This document shows, in pieces, positions 26,017 to 37,601 of a stretch of 64,000 bases of DNA (the first letter of the stretch is position 1; the number at the start of each line of letters is the position of its first letter). The notes under the pieces are model-generated. The model was not told the origin of the DNA. It ran no database searches and was given only the letters and a program-made list of their open reading frames with translations. Source of the DNA: Ophiosphaerella korrae (Eukaryota > Ascomycota > Dothideomycetes > Pleosporales > Phaeosphaeriaceae); assembly GCA_028456385.1 (NCBI GenBank), contig JALNQF010000190.1:1-64000 (forward strand), in the 5' to 3' direction. The translations under genes and the position numbers were made by a program.

Positions 26017-26608
26017 CGAGATGGCGACGAGTGTAACTTTGGCAACCCTCAGCCGCTCTAAGGAAATGGGCATCTATATCATCTATCTGAAGGTGATACT
26101 TCAGATCTCCATGGGAGCTGTTACGTGCCGTAGGGTTTATAGTGTCTCTTTGATCCTCAAGCGCTCCTCAAGGATTTAATTTAATTTATTCTTTTGCTAA
26201 GAGTGTTTATTCTAAGTAGTACTGTTATAGTAAGATATTAAGTTAGAATTAGACATTTCTTTACTAGCGTTAAATTTATTACTAGTTTTAGAAATATTAT
26301 TTCCTTTAAGACCCAGTAAACTTACGAGAGTAGAGTATATAGAAAAAAGAAAAAGATGAGAGAGGTAAGATGTAAGGTTCTCGAAAGGGCTGTAGAATTA
26401 TATAAAGTGGTCTGTGACGTAGAGTTTTATTCCACTCGGCTCTAAGCCTGAACGGCACCAGTATACTGTGTTACATAACCACGCTTCCTGAATGTAGTTA
26501 ATCTATCAATGACACTCCGTCCGTGAGCCTAGCATTTAGTATATACGGCGAGCTAAGTTAACTACTGTAGGATAGATCTCGATCCAATAGATTGGCAAAA
26601 TACTTCTG
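26017..26608. other. Intergenic, partly AT-rich
   Basis: No supported gene. About 26165-26345 is AT-rich (TA-rich, possibly a RIP-affected repeat scrap); the rest is ordinary sequence. Confidence 0.4.
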
Positions 26609-26995
26609 TTAATTGGGAATAGTTTGGGTAGAGGCTGCAGGGCAGCCTACGCTGCGCATACCGTTAAAGCTCTGCAAGACGATTAGACACGTTGTAGTAC
26701 GGTCGAATTTGTCTTTGTCTAATTAAGCGAGAGGGTCAACGTTGAATGTGACTGGAGTCCCCAAGAAACTTCCCAAAGCGACGGCCGAGTTTACCTTCTT
26801 GATAAATTCCTCGCGGTCGGGTGGACAAAAGCATAGGATCAAGATATCGTTAGCACCAGTACAGCTACTACCGTTAGGGCCCTGACTAGCTATTAAACTA
26901 AAGGCTGGAATTAGGCTTAGATCTATAGACACGGTAGGCATTACGGAAGTAGAGATGATAGCTACTAGAAGAGCAAGAATAGTAGAAGAGCGTAT
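26609..26995 (-). pseudogene. Small secreted protein with lost start codon and internal stop
   Basis: The minus-strand frame from 26995 encodes a convincing signal peptide (RSSTILALLVAIISTS) but opens with ATA where ATG is expected. An in-frame TAA at 26723-26725 follows FNVDPLA. Beyond that stop the frame continues with CLIVLQSFNG and VGCPAAST and ends in TAA at 26609-26611. The text CPPDREEFIKKVNSAVALG..VGCPAAST recalls a widespread, uncharacterised ascomycete secreted-protein family. ATG to ATA (CAT to TAT on the other strand) and CAA to TAA are both CpA-to-TpA changes, the RIP preference. An annotated ORF from the internal Met at 26941 would be misleading. Confidence 0.65.
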
Positions 26996-28328
26996 TTTTA
27001 ATTAGCGTGACGTAGCTCTAGAAAAGTTTGGAATGAAACATTCTTATACTTGAACTTACTAACCCTCTCTAAAAATAGCCGTACTAGGAAGACTAAAAGG
27101 GTCTACTATTAGAAGCATATTACAGATCTCCATACTACTATAGAGCCTATTTTGGTACCCGTTGGGAACTGTTTAGTCCCGATCCAGGTTACGCGGCCGC
27201 GTTAATCAAAAGTCGCTTTCATCAGTCGTACGGTTACTTGCAAAACCGCACCTTATGCCATTTGATAAAGCCACGAGTACCACCCTTAGCTTAGTTTGGT
27301 AAGGTAACTACCAAGAGTGGCGCGGAGAAAATCTCGCAGCGCGCTAAGAGGAGAAGCTGTCTCTTCTGCGATATTTCTTTGATCGGTTACATCATTCTTA
27401 CCGCTATCATACTACTTACATTGACCGACTCGTAGCTATAGCTTCTTGCCAAGACCATCGTGCAAACACAATGGAAGCGACTATTAAGCAGCATTTCCTC
27501 GACCTCGTGAAAATGCTTAAAAGGGACGCCGTCTACCTATCTAAACGGACAATAATACAATCATTCAATGTTCCATGCCTAGTGGGTGGGATTTACGGGA
27601 CGCTCGTTCTATTATCGAGGGATATATTGTTAACCTTCCTCAACGTACGAAGAGCACCGGACATGGGGAATAGAAAATTGTACAGATTGTGTCAGGTAAC
27701 AAGAAAGACTTTCGGGTCCTCATGTATCGCTGCGACGCTTTTGGTTCTGATAAAGACACGAAAAATTACGTCATGTCGCTAGAAAATTCGCTGCAGCAGC
27801 TTTAATATGCAGACGATGAACTTTAAAATGATGAATAGTAAGCTCCTTGTTTGATCCCGCGCCGTGGCTTTCCACTAACCATGTTTCTGAGATCGGCCGA
27901 GTACTGTATAAAGGTGTTGCAGTAGCCAGGTTGCTGACACAGTGGGAGGTTAGGGCTAGGTGAACTGTTTGTAAAAATTGCGAGACGAGCATGCGCTGAA
28001 AGAGCGCGTGCACAAAAAAACGGAAGCTAATTCTGCGAGTTGCTGTAGCTCTATTGTTAGCGCTCATGTTTGAGGACCTGTTCTAGTTGTTCACATCTTG
28101 AAATTTGATATTTAAGACGCAATACAGTTATCGTAGAGAATATGGCGAAAGCGAAGCCCCATAAACTGTAGCCACATGGTTTTTAAAGTGAAGATAACCA
28201 AAAAGAACTGTACCCGACCGCATACAGTACTCATCTGGGCAAGGAATTAAGCCGCCCGGTTTAAACCACCTAAGACGCTGCTTCTCGACGTGTTCCTTTT
28301 CTTTCCAAGATCGGCAGAAGTCTCGAAA
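26996..28328. other. Interval with only doubtful ORFs
   Basis: A plus-strand ORF at 27471-27782 (103 codons) and a minus-strand ORF at 27771-28067 (98 codons) exist. Neither shows a recognisable domain, signal peptide or splice context, so I do not call them genes. The interval also contains the downstream flank of the DUF3435 relic. Confidence 0.4.
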
Positions 28329-31300
28329 TTACCCTGTTTTACAAGCACAGAAGATGCGCTGTTTGTTCGTGACCATAACAGGGGCTAATTGCAGCTTGAC
28401 AGCAGGCTGCGGCGTAGGTTCCGGCATAGGTTCCGGTGTCGAGTCCTTGGGATCCGGCGTCATCGCTGGAGTTGGTCTAGCCTCTACCCCCATCTCAGCC
28501 CCGACTAGTTGCTGACTGGTAGATGATCCATCTATTTCGGCCCGGGACTAGAGGTGGACTGAACGGGCGTCCTCATGAACATGGAAATTGGGTAGCACGC
28601 TCTCGCTACTGCTTGCACGTGGACTATCATCTCTATGATCGGTCAGGGCGAGCCCCGACGTTGTGGCTTCCTTGAGTTGTGGATTTTTTCCGGTTTCTGT
28701 GGCCCCTTGGACTAGCTTTGAAGTAATATTAGGGCGATGATCGAGGGAGTAGTCTGTGGATAAGATCATTGATTCAATTGGATCGACATATAACAACGGC
28801 ATCCCAATAGGGGACGAGCCACGGTACTTCGGTCGTGGACCAGCAGAAGAAACATCATCGGTCTCCAAGGTCTCCACGCTCTCCCGTTCGGTGCCTTCTG
28901 ACTGGTCGAAAAAACCGGATGCTGACTTTATCGTCCATAGCAATAAACGATGACTATGGTCACTGGCCTCAGGATAGTCCAATTGGCTGCCCTTTACTCT
29001 CTTTCGGCCTTGCCTCAAGTCGTCTGGTAGTAAGCGAGGATCGATTCTCTGAATAATGTCAGAATCTACCGAAGACGCTGGAGTTTGGGTACCAGACGCC
29101 GCATCGGTAGCCGCATCCGGTGTGGTACCCGCTGTGTCCAGCGTCATCGTGTCGTCCGATCGGTCATTACTAACATCGGTATCATTTCCGGCTTCGAAAT
29201 CAGCCATGTCTTTATTATCCCTCTTTCGCTTCCTTATATCGAAGTCTTCTCTGCTTCTGCTAATGGACAAGGAATCGGGTGATTGGAGTGGATGGGAAGG
29301 AGCACACAGGGCCTTGATCTTGCTATGGGCTGATGCCACATGATCATGACATGCATCGCTTCCGTCAATCTGAACGTCTTCCTTTCCTTGGCGGCAGCAT
29401 TCAGGGCATGGAAAGGGCTGCTGAAACCGGCCTTCCTTTCGACCGTGGTTTCGGAGTACATGTCTCGCAAGGCCCCCCCCCCCTTCCATAAAGAAGTCCT
29501 CGCAAAGTAGGCACTACATTAAACCTTTGACTAGACTTGTATATAAGGGAAGATTTGGCGCATGGACTTTACCGTGGACAGTCTCCACGTGATTGCTCCA
29601 TGCCGACGCCCCTCCGATCAAAACATTGCCCATTCCTCAACGAAGGCACTCGGGACACAAGAATGGCTGATCGAATGTCCCGCTGCGGACATGTATCCTT
29701 CGATAATGCTTTGTGAGCTCACTTCGGCCACGGAAGAAGCCACAGCCAAGAAAGCATTGGGACTTTCTCTCGTACTGGCGAGCCTCGGGGATTTTTGTGG
29801 TCGGAGAGGAAGCAGGATCAATGTCATCTATTACACGGTCGTCGGCAATATGCGTAGAGTCGATCTTGGCCATCTCGGATCTAGGATGTAAACTCGCTTG
29901 GAGCCGATGAGATAGGTAGTCAACAAGTAGTTCCATACAACGCCTAGAGCGTTGATCCAACAGATGGCCTTCGTCAACGTTCTTGTCGCAGGCTTGCAAA
30001 AACTGAGCAACAGCTTCTGCGCCGCTAATGCAATGCTTCCTCGACAACGTCTTTCTTGTGCCGCATTCTATAGAGAGGTCTGTGGTCAGTAACCCCTGAG
30101 CACGTAGACTGTCGACGCGATCAAAGTACTCAATTCTCTTCTCTTGCACTTTTTAGGTTCGACAAGGTCTCGATCAGATTGCCGAGCTGTGATTTGGTTG
30201 ACCGGAGTGCTTTTGTGTCTTTTGCTTGCCGATATGATTCAAGGTCTACTCGTAGACTACGCACGTCATTGCGCTCCTCGAACGATTGCAAATCTTCTAC
30301 ACTTGGGTCCACAGGTGCCCCTGCGTCCCTGCTCAGATACATGCTGCAGAGACTCTGGAAGAGGTTGTCGTTCCTTCCGGTGGCCATAGGCCCGAATGCC
30401 AGCTGCAAAAGGTCCTCACGGACTCTCTTTGTTTGATAACTACCTTGAAACACCTGTGTTGTATTGGATAGAACGTAGTTGCGCAATGCATCAGTAAGGA
30501 CGCCTATAGAGTAAAAAGCAATGTCAGCAACCGAGTAATCTTGCCATGCACGCTCAAAGTAGAATTTACTAGCTATAAGACGGCCGGAGCGATCAAATAG
30601 GTGTGCTTTGCAGGGACGGATTCGACAGATTCAAAGCCCGGATCGAAGGCATCGTCTTTGATCGCTCATGCAGCGATAACGCTAACGAGGCAAACGGTAC
30701 TGTACGGGACAAGGGTCATGGAGAAGGAGATGCTGCGAATTTCGAAGGTTGTCAGCTCACGGAAATGGCAGAACGAAGAGCGGCCTGATCAGACTTACGA
30801 GGTTGCCTTTGAAACATGGGAAGCTCGTCTCATTTTATTCTTCCCAATTGTAGGTGCAACGACGAGCTTCTTTGATCGGTCGTTCGGATCCCGCATCACG
30901 GCCAGGCATACGTCTCGGTATCTCAGGCGCATAATGGTCGCCTGTCTGAACCCACCAATAGCCTCTAGGAGGATCACGCTGTGGAAAGAGAGCCTGGTGC
31001 TCAGCTAGCAGGGTATGTCTTTTGCTCGCCCCCTAGCGTATTAAGAAGCACGATAACATCGTCTTTGGTCGCCTCGATCTTTTCGAACGTCAAAGTAGTT
31101 GCGAGTTCAAGCTCCTTCGCGAGACTGTGAAATATCCACTAGGTAGATAGTTAGCATCTATCGCGATTTTAACAACGTAGCCAAATAACGCATAAAGGAA
31201 TAGAGCGCATAAAATTAAGAATGATGTAAGAAAGAAAGCAGGAGGACCTACCCTAGAGATCTCAAAGACAGCTGCTTGCCCACGCTAATGCGTATGATCC

Positions 31301-31876
31301 AGAAACCTTAGTCGCTACTTATTATAGTTATCCGGATCCTCGCGCCGCTTGTCCTGTAGGACGGTGGAATCAGCCCAGGTAATAAGCTCCCTCTAGCACT
31401 GTGTAACGGAGGAAGCCGAATTTATAGTCCGTCTCCATTAATACTCTTCTGGTCCAAGGACTAAGAATTTTGCCTTCGGCTCTTCAACGTAGCTACGGAG
31501 GAACACTCAGCAGTAATCCTTAGCTTGCTCGGTCCCGTAACATAGGTCTAACTAGATGCTGTCTGGGCTCACCTCTACAGCTTCGGTAAAGTATTTCTAC
31601 AGACAGATAAGTTAGTAGAAAGTATAGTACAGGCATAATAGACAGAAAAATCTATAGAGAGGGCGCTTACTATTTCCAGTACGCCATATTACTCTTACGA
31701 TAGCCCTCCGTCGCCGACGCAATCATTAGCCGGTCATCTAGCGGCTAGGCCTTGTACGATTGCAAGGTAGACTGTGCCCTCTCCCTCTTCGACTCCAAGT
31801 TATCGGGAGAACAGCGCTGAGCTTTCGCGGCCCCCGCATCTTCCTCCTTTCTATTACCGCGTCGTGCACGAACCAT
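28329..31876 (-). pseudogene. DUF3435 / FluG-type tyrosine-recombinase-like protein with C2H2 fingers, stop-riddled
   Basis: Parts run along the minus strand from an ATG at 31876 (MVRARRGNRK). An apparent intron lies near 31590-31670. Next come EEPKAKFLVLGPEEY, W-I-F-H-S-L-A and then ILLEAIGGFRQATIMRLRYRDV, the line holding the recombinase-type Arg. The later parts are ALRNYVLSNTTQVFQGSY, VQEKRIEYFDRVD, a CFLGCGFF..H..H finger near 29700, two CPEC lines, and a Pro-rich tail ending at 28329. The order and wording match the ascomycete DUF3435/FluG-domain C2H2 family. Lesions are several TAG/TAA for Gln or Trp, a TGA for Arg near 29637, and frameshifts near 31020, 30600 and 30147 (an A-run). DUF3435 proteins include the captain recombinases of Starship elements; whether this lineage mobilises DNA is unknown. 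Confidence 0.75.
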
Positions 31877-32489
31877 ACTAGGAAAAGCCCCTCCTATCCT
31901 TAGGCGTAATGCGGCAGGGGAACAGGAAACACTATTATGGGTGATTGTTGGAAAGTTCGGTTGCGGGAGCTTGTCTAGAGAGTTTGATATCCGTGGGTCG
32001 AGTTTTGAGAGAGTGGTTGTTGCTGCTTGAAAGAGTCGTGGAATAAGAATAGATGCGATATGGGACCGGGAAGAGGATAATAGAAGGGAGCGGAGGGTGT
32101 GCTTCCTGAAAGCTAGAGGGAAGGACAGCGGTGCTAGGAGCTATTTATGTGTACGGATGGGGGGATGGGCCCAAAATAGTCCCCCTAAGTATAGGCTCTC
32201 TGCGACGCAGTGAGCAGACGTATCTTGAGGGCCTTGTCGCAAGCGCGCATCCAGAAGGTTAAGCGGCGGGCCTATTGAGAGGGAGAGAAAGCGATGACGG
32301 TATACAGGACTGAGGATTGAGGATTGAGGACGGCAGTGCATTAAGAGAAGACAGGGTGGCAGGGATGTAAGGTGATGTGAAGGAGGGGAGAGGCCTAAGT
32401 GGGAAAGCTGCAGGAACGGGATAGGTCGTACGGGGGCTGAATAGGAACATGACAAAAAAATTAGTTACGATACAAAACCATTGAAGACT
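31877..32489. other. Interval with no supported gene
   Basis: Upstream flank of the DUF3435 relic and the lost C-terminal side of the HET relic. Only low-complexity ORFs, rich in Ser, Pro and Leu, are seen on the minus strand (32141-32455), with no family resemblance. Confidence 0.4.
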
Positions 32490-33889
32490 CTCCTGTAAGA
32501 CCTATGCTCGCTGGCTTAGGACACCCTTTTCCACGTCGCTCTGGAAGTCATCAATCGGTTTGCAGATGTAAACACGGCTATGCGAAGAGTTTGGGACCTC
32601 GACATATTGTTGCACTAGCCGCTGCGGCTGGAGAAATTCTGTTTTCGAGTTTTCTGCCGAGCTCGCGGCAATTGTGCAGTAGGCATTGCTGAAAATAGTC
32701 CGCATCTTCTTGGCCTATTTTTCCCAGTCGCCTTTGTTGTCTTGAATGATGCAAAGCGAGTCGATCCAGAGGTATCGCTTGTTAAGTTTTCGAGTTACTG
32801 TGACAGCATCTCGAAATGTCAGTGGCAAAACATTGATGCTGAATCCGTCTGTTCGTCTGGCATGGAAATTTCCTGGGACTGTGCAGAATTTGGCCTTCTC
32901 TTCGGGTTTCACCATTCCCCAGCAATGGGATAAGGCGATGTAGTCCTCCTCTTCCTCTTGCTTTGGGCAATGAAGACGCCAGAAACCTAAGTTCCTTTCA
33001 TCAACGAATCGGCAAGGCGGCTGCATAACGGGCTTGCGAACACATCCCCAGTTCTTGTGGTTTTCGTCACAGAATTTCAGCCACTGACGGAGCAATTCGA
33101 AATGAAGCCGACCTCCCGCCTCTGGCAACGCTGGAAACCCGGGTTGGGTGCCTTGGACTGGTTCGTTTCCTTTCAGACCGGTCAGTCAATCTGAGGCCAC
33201 TGAGAATTGAGAAAAATGCCCACAGACCTGGTGCGACACAGATTCTCAGCATCTGCCGGCTGTTAAGGGGCTGAATTTCGCCCACTCCATGCCATTGGAG
33301 ACAGAGAGACAACATGTTGCATAGCTTGCAAGTCTCTCGCAAGTCAGACAGTTTGATTTGGTCGCCGAGGTTGATTGTGCTACAGCGTCCACATAAATCT
33401 TGAGTTTGTCCATAATCGGGCGGCTTGCCGGATTTCATAAATTGCTCGCAAAAGCGAATGGCAAAGTCATCCTTCTCAGGAGGATACCATGCATCAGTTG
33501 TGTCCTTGTTTGTTTAGATTAATGCTAACCAGATAGCGAGCCTTTGACGAACTCACCCACAGATGCGTCTGATGATGATCGACCTGCGCATGTGCCATAA
33601 TCCGGGACCAATTCTCTACTGCGGCCTGATCACAACAAAAACAGTCTTAGTAAATGCCGCTCTGTCTCGGCTGACGTTTACTTACTTGCCGCGCCACCAA
33701 GGCCGGATGCACATTTGTATGGGCTACCACACCATACGCATCCCCAAAATCAGTCATCCGCAGATGCACATTCCGAATCAAATCTTCCACAACATGCTCC
33801 TCGTTATCGTTTGGAGGCACTGGAATCTCCGCCATGTCGGCCATATTTCTACGGCGACTAGATTTTTCATGTGAAAAAAGTCGATCCAC
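32490..33889 (-). pseudogene. HET-domain (heterokaryon incompatibility) protein, 3'-truncated
   Basis: Exon 1 is 33889-33686, exon 2 is 33625-33557 and exon 3 starts at 33504; both introns (GTAAGT donor; GTGAGT donor) keep phase 0. After a Cys-rich line (CGRCS..CKLCNML) comes the HET signature: YIALSHCWG, LPLTFRDAVTV, RYLWIDSLCIIQD, then FSNAYCTIAASSAEN. Lesions: a tandem GTCAGTCA at about 33181-33188 shifts the frame, and TAG replaces a Gln codon right after GDWEK (about 32714). Another TAG stands where RAWVLQE is expected (about 32503), after which homology stops. HET proteins trigger cell death after fusion of unlike strains. This copy cannot make the full protein. Confidence 0.8.
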
Positions 33890-35252
33890 ATTTGCGTGAC
33901 GCTTCGGGAATTAGGAAGGCTCGCTGCGTTATATAATTTCGAGGTTACGAGGAACTAGTGCCACTGAATGGGCTTCCCCGACGTCGACAAAGGTCAGGCA
34001 GCGCCCGAAATTCATGCCCAACGTGTTTTCAGCTCAAGTACGACTTATCCAATCGTACACATCTAGCTGCCGTCATGGTAGCGTAATTCTGAGAGGAAAA
34101 CGAAGCGGAGCCAATCGGCATACCTTGCAACCACGCGGCAGCTAGCTTTCTATGCAGTGCTGTTGGATTATATAAGTAGACAGACTCCTACTAGTGCCAT
34201 CTATACGAGATTCCTATATCTAGGACACGATTCTCACAACCTAATGGACAAGCTTCATCATCACAATCACTACAATGCCCATCTTGTCAATATCCTCCCA
34301 CATATCAATGCCAAAGGGCCTATAACTCCAACAAGTGCAACGTGTCTCCAACTCCCACCGCCTGTCGTTGAGGTCCATTAGTATGTAAGCAAGCCATCTG
34401 CAGCATTTTTATTTCTTCAGATCCGCGATAACCAGCAAGAAAGTTGATGTCGGGAGCGGACTGGTGGCTTCGCGTGTCTTCACACAATGCAGCCAATCCG
34501 AGCCAATTTATTAGAGAAATTCGGGCCGGGCTCATTGCGGGGGATCAGCTCGCTGGGGGTAGGATTTTCCGGACTCAGCTGAGCTGACTTCTCATCCTGC
34601 GTGCCTTGAGGAATGAAAGGCTCTTTCTCTACCCTTCCCTCAAACGCCTGGGCCACCTAGCGACACTGATGGGCGGACACGTGGATGCTCACACGAGCCT
34701 ATTTTGGAAATACGTGCATTAACCTTTTCGCGATGGATGTTAGGCCATTTTGCCGTCGAGAGCTGTAATGGATACAAAGAGCAGATATAAATCGGGTGAA
34801 CGAGGCGTTATCTGTGACGGTGGGTCCTCATGCCTATAGCCATCCGGATAACCCCTCAATTGACTCCTTACGGTGCTCCGAATCGCCTACTTTCGACTGT
34901 TACATTATCCGACCTTCACCGGCCACGAGGGTGACATTCTTCATATCGCAGAGACTACCGGCGTCATATTTTGAAAGTCAGCAAAGCCTTGCGTAGGACG
35001 ACGTGTGATGCCGTCATCATCACTTCCATCTATTATTCCTGTCGGTTGTGCTTTTCCGGATCATGTGTCCGATACCATTCATCGAGCAATTGAAAATCTC
35101 AGCAGGAGCCGTCGTGAAATGGAGGAATAAAATTCATCCGCCGTACCCACTACGGTGCCACCCGGTGTGTAAAGTCCCCCCCCCCCGACGGCGGAGAAGC
35201 TCCCAGTCATCGCAACTAACAAACTCTAGCCCAGTCTCCAGAACATGGAGAT
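33890..35252. other. Interval with no supported gene
   Basis: Ordinary-composition DNA between two HET-related relics on opposite strands, with only small ORFs lacking domains. A run of 12 C lies at about 35167-35178. Nothing else is recognisable. Confidence 0.4.
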
Positions 35253-35663
35253 ATGGACGATAGTTCAGAGCCAGGTGTCCCTCCTTCGAACCCGTCTAGC
35301 ATTGATCTTCGGACGACCGCGGCCGACGCCGACGCCGACGCGGATAGCAAAGAGCTCCAGCAGCCATCCACGACGTCCACTGCGCAACAGATTCCGAAAG
35401 CTTCGTGCGAGATGTGCGGATGTTCCGGTAACGGATTCCCGTTTCCGGGCTCTGGGAGGAGCGCAGACATCAAGTCGTTCTGGGAGTCACGCATGGCGGG
35501 TTGCGTAGGATGCGAGATAGCGCTCACCACCATCGAGATGCTCCAACCTAGTTGGATGACCGACCACGATGGCGACGGCGAGATCCGCGTCAACGGAAAT
35601 GCACCTTTCCAGATTGTTACATTCAACAAACCATACGGCCCTCTACTTATACACAGGATATAT
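35253..35663 (+). pseudogene. 5' end of a second HET-type protein, cut by a solo LTR
   Basis: From ATG 35253, the ORF has an Ala-Asp repeat (ADADADAD), then CEMCGC, a Trp-centred KSFWESRMAGCVGCEIAL line and IEMLQPSW. Cys-pair N-termini with a W..GC..C pattern are typical of HET-domain proteins, but the HET core itself is absent. The reading frame runs into the repeat at 35664 and stops 6 codons later (TGA at 35679-35681). I found no continuation of the HET domain after the repeat. The family call rests on the N-terminal pattern only. Confidence 0.45.
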
Positions 35664-35866
35664 TGTGGTATCGTGGGATGATCGTAGAAGTAGGAGGCAG
35701 GTAGCGACCCGCAGTCGGTGAGATGAGTTGAAATATATGGCTTGAGTAGCTACATGCCGAGTTGGTGTCGGTGGCTATCTACCCCATCCGATCTTACTCG
35801 GAGCCCACACAGAGCCGCAATGCTGACCTAAGCCTTACCGACCATGTGCGGTTCTACTACACCACA
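35664..35866. mobile_element. Short solo-LTR-like repeat (about 203 bp)
   Basis: Begins TGTGGTATCGTGGGATG and ends CTACTACACCACA, a TG..CA structure with inverted TGTGGT/ACCACA tips. ATAT flanks both sides. The first 130 bp recur at 62090 with high similarity (shared GTAGAAGTAGGAGGCAGG and GTCGGTGAGATGAGTTG), so it is dispersed. Length suits a Ty1/copia LTR or a TRIM-like element; the internal region was not seen. Confidence 0.6.
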
Positions 35867-37283
35867 ATATAGCAGGCATAAAATCGGTGGGCAGATATCT
35901 TCGGTCTGGATATCAGTTCAGCCAATTGGAGGTCACTCCCACACAATATGGGGAGTTACATTTGGTTAACAATGCTCAGGCTCACTAGCCCAAAGAGTAG
36001 CCAAGGTGCGCAGACAACTAGAAAAAAAAGCCTTCGGGGGTTTAGCTTAGTTCCTTTCGGCGAATCCTTTGCGAGCTGGTTGCCTCATTAGGCCCTTGTC
36101 GTGAAAAGACCCGCGTGCAAGCAATTTAGTCAACGCTTCGTTCATTCGGGCCGATATTACTGCGGTTCTATAACCAAGCGATCAGTTAAGCGGCATATAT
36201 GCACGTCAGTTGGCATCCTTGCTACGTAAAGAATCTGCCCAATCACAGGTCTCAGAAAACGAGCTGTGCACTTCAATACCGCCGGAATCAGGGATGCCAA
36301 CCAACGGGCCCCATCCGCTGTACGTCTACCTGTATAACCCGCACTCTTTTATACTCCACTCTAGACCCGTATCACTTGCATGGTTAGCACCAGATTGATT
36401 CACGGTGTATTCTCTTAGAAAAACATGGAGTGTGCTTTAATGCTTTGTACGGTCTTAACAAAGTGCGCCTTAAGCGGCTTGAATATCAAATGACCTAAAA
36501 ATCTGACCTTTAATATGAAGCTCAGTGTATTCCTTGAACGCAGAACACATGTAGCTTTTATAAAAATATCTGACTTTGACCTTCCTGCTTTGGTCGAAGG
36601 ATTGTTGATAATCGATGATGATTTTATATTGCATGTGATAACTATACGCTCTGTGATTTCTTTTATACATGTTTGGAAACTGGGTAGAGCGTTGAGTACG
36701 CTGGTAGTATTATTGTGCCTTGTTTAGCGCCGTGTTAGCCTTACAAGGAAGGTGATGCGCTCTAAGCTCCATATTAAATAGCATACTCCGGATGGCTCTG
36801 CTATAGGTAGACACCTCGCAGTCAACATAAATGTACTCGGTGCCCGTTGATTGCCCTCTCTATGAGTGAACAGTAGAACAAGAGATACGCCAGCAAGTAC
36901 GTGAGACAAGGCTGTTAGTTAATAATCTACTAGCCTTCTCATCTCCCCTACGGTCAGTTGGAAGAACTTCCTCCCTCGCTATCCTCTCGTATTACCGGAC
37001 TGTCAAGAACGTCATCTACCGAGGAACAAGACGACTATCGACGTTCCTATATACTTGATGGGAAGCGCTCGTCTATAAGCGTGCACGTCCATCATCGCTT
37101 ACCTATGAGCGTGCACATGCCCTTGTGAGCCAATCTCGTTGAGATACAACGGCCTTGCCCCGCTTGGTACCGTAACACTTATTAAGAGGTCTGTTACCGC
37201 GACTCCTTACAATAGAGGATTTTTCGGAGCTCTACTAAGCTCAACTCGGATAAGCAGCTACATTACTTATCTGGGGGGTATAT
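35867..37283. other. Interval with no supported gene
   Basis: Only short ORFs without domains. Around 37073-37125 a phrase (AGCGTGCACGTCC / AGCGTGCACATGCC) is repeated twice. No RNA gene or further transposon part was recognised. Confidence 0.4.
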
Positions 37284-37601
37284 TGTAGAAACTGCTATAT
37301 TTAAAGCTGCTCGCTAGAGCAAATGAACCTCAGCCTAGAAGCTCTCTACTCTATCTCAAGCCTTGGGCACTAAGAGCTTTAAGTACCGAGAGCTCGGATA
37401 GCGAAGCTCTAATTACCAAGAACTCGGTCAGCGGAGCTCCCAGTATAGGAGCTCTACCGATCAATAGCTAGTAGAATCAATAACCTATCTCCCACTCAAA
37501 GCTCAAAGCTCCTAGTGCCCGAGACTTGAGATAGAGCGGAGAGCCTCCGAGCTGAGGTTGATTTGCTCTAACGAGCAGCTCCAGATATATGAGTTTCTGC
37601 A
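37284..37601. mobile_element. MITE-like element with 97-bp inverted arms
   Basis: Left arm 37284-37380 and right arm 37505-37601 are imperfect reverse complements over their whole 97 bp (shared GCTGCTCG, TAGAGCAAAT, AACCTCAGC, CTCTATCTCAAG, GGGCAC). A 124-bp spacer contains several GAGCTC-type words. The right end can be extended to GCAGCACTG, which read inward is CAGTGCTGC, a hAT-like tip; the left tip is decayed. An 8-bp TSD is not evident. The ORF crossing it on the minus strand (37477-38004) is not a gene. Confidence 0.65.

Noticed and set aside
27471..28067. Two ORFs of about 100 codons on opposite strands
   Set aside because: No recognisable family, signal peptide or splice sites; length is possible by chance in 1.3 kb.
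28756..29343. Plus-strand ORFs opposite the DUF3435 relic
   Set aside because: They are antisense to a legible minus-strand coding frame and have no domain.
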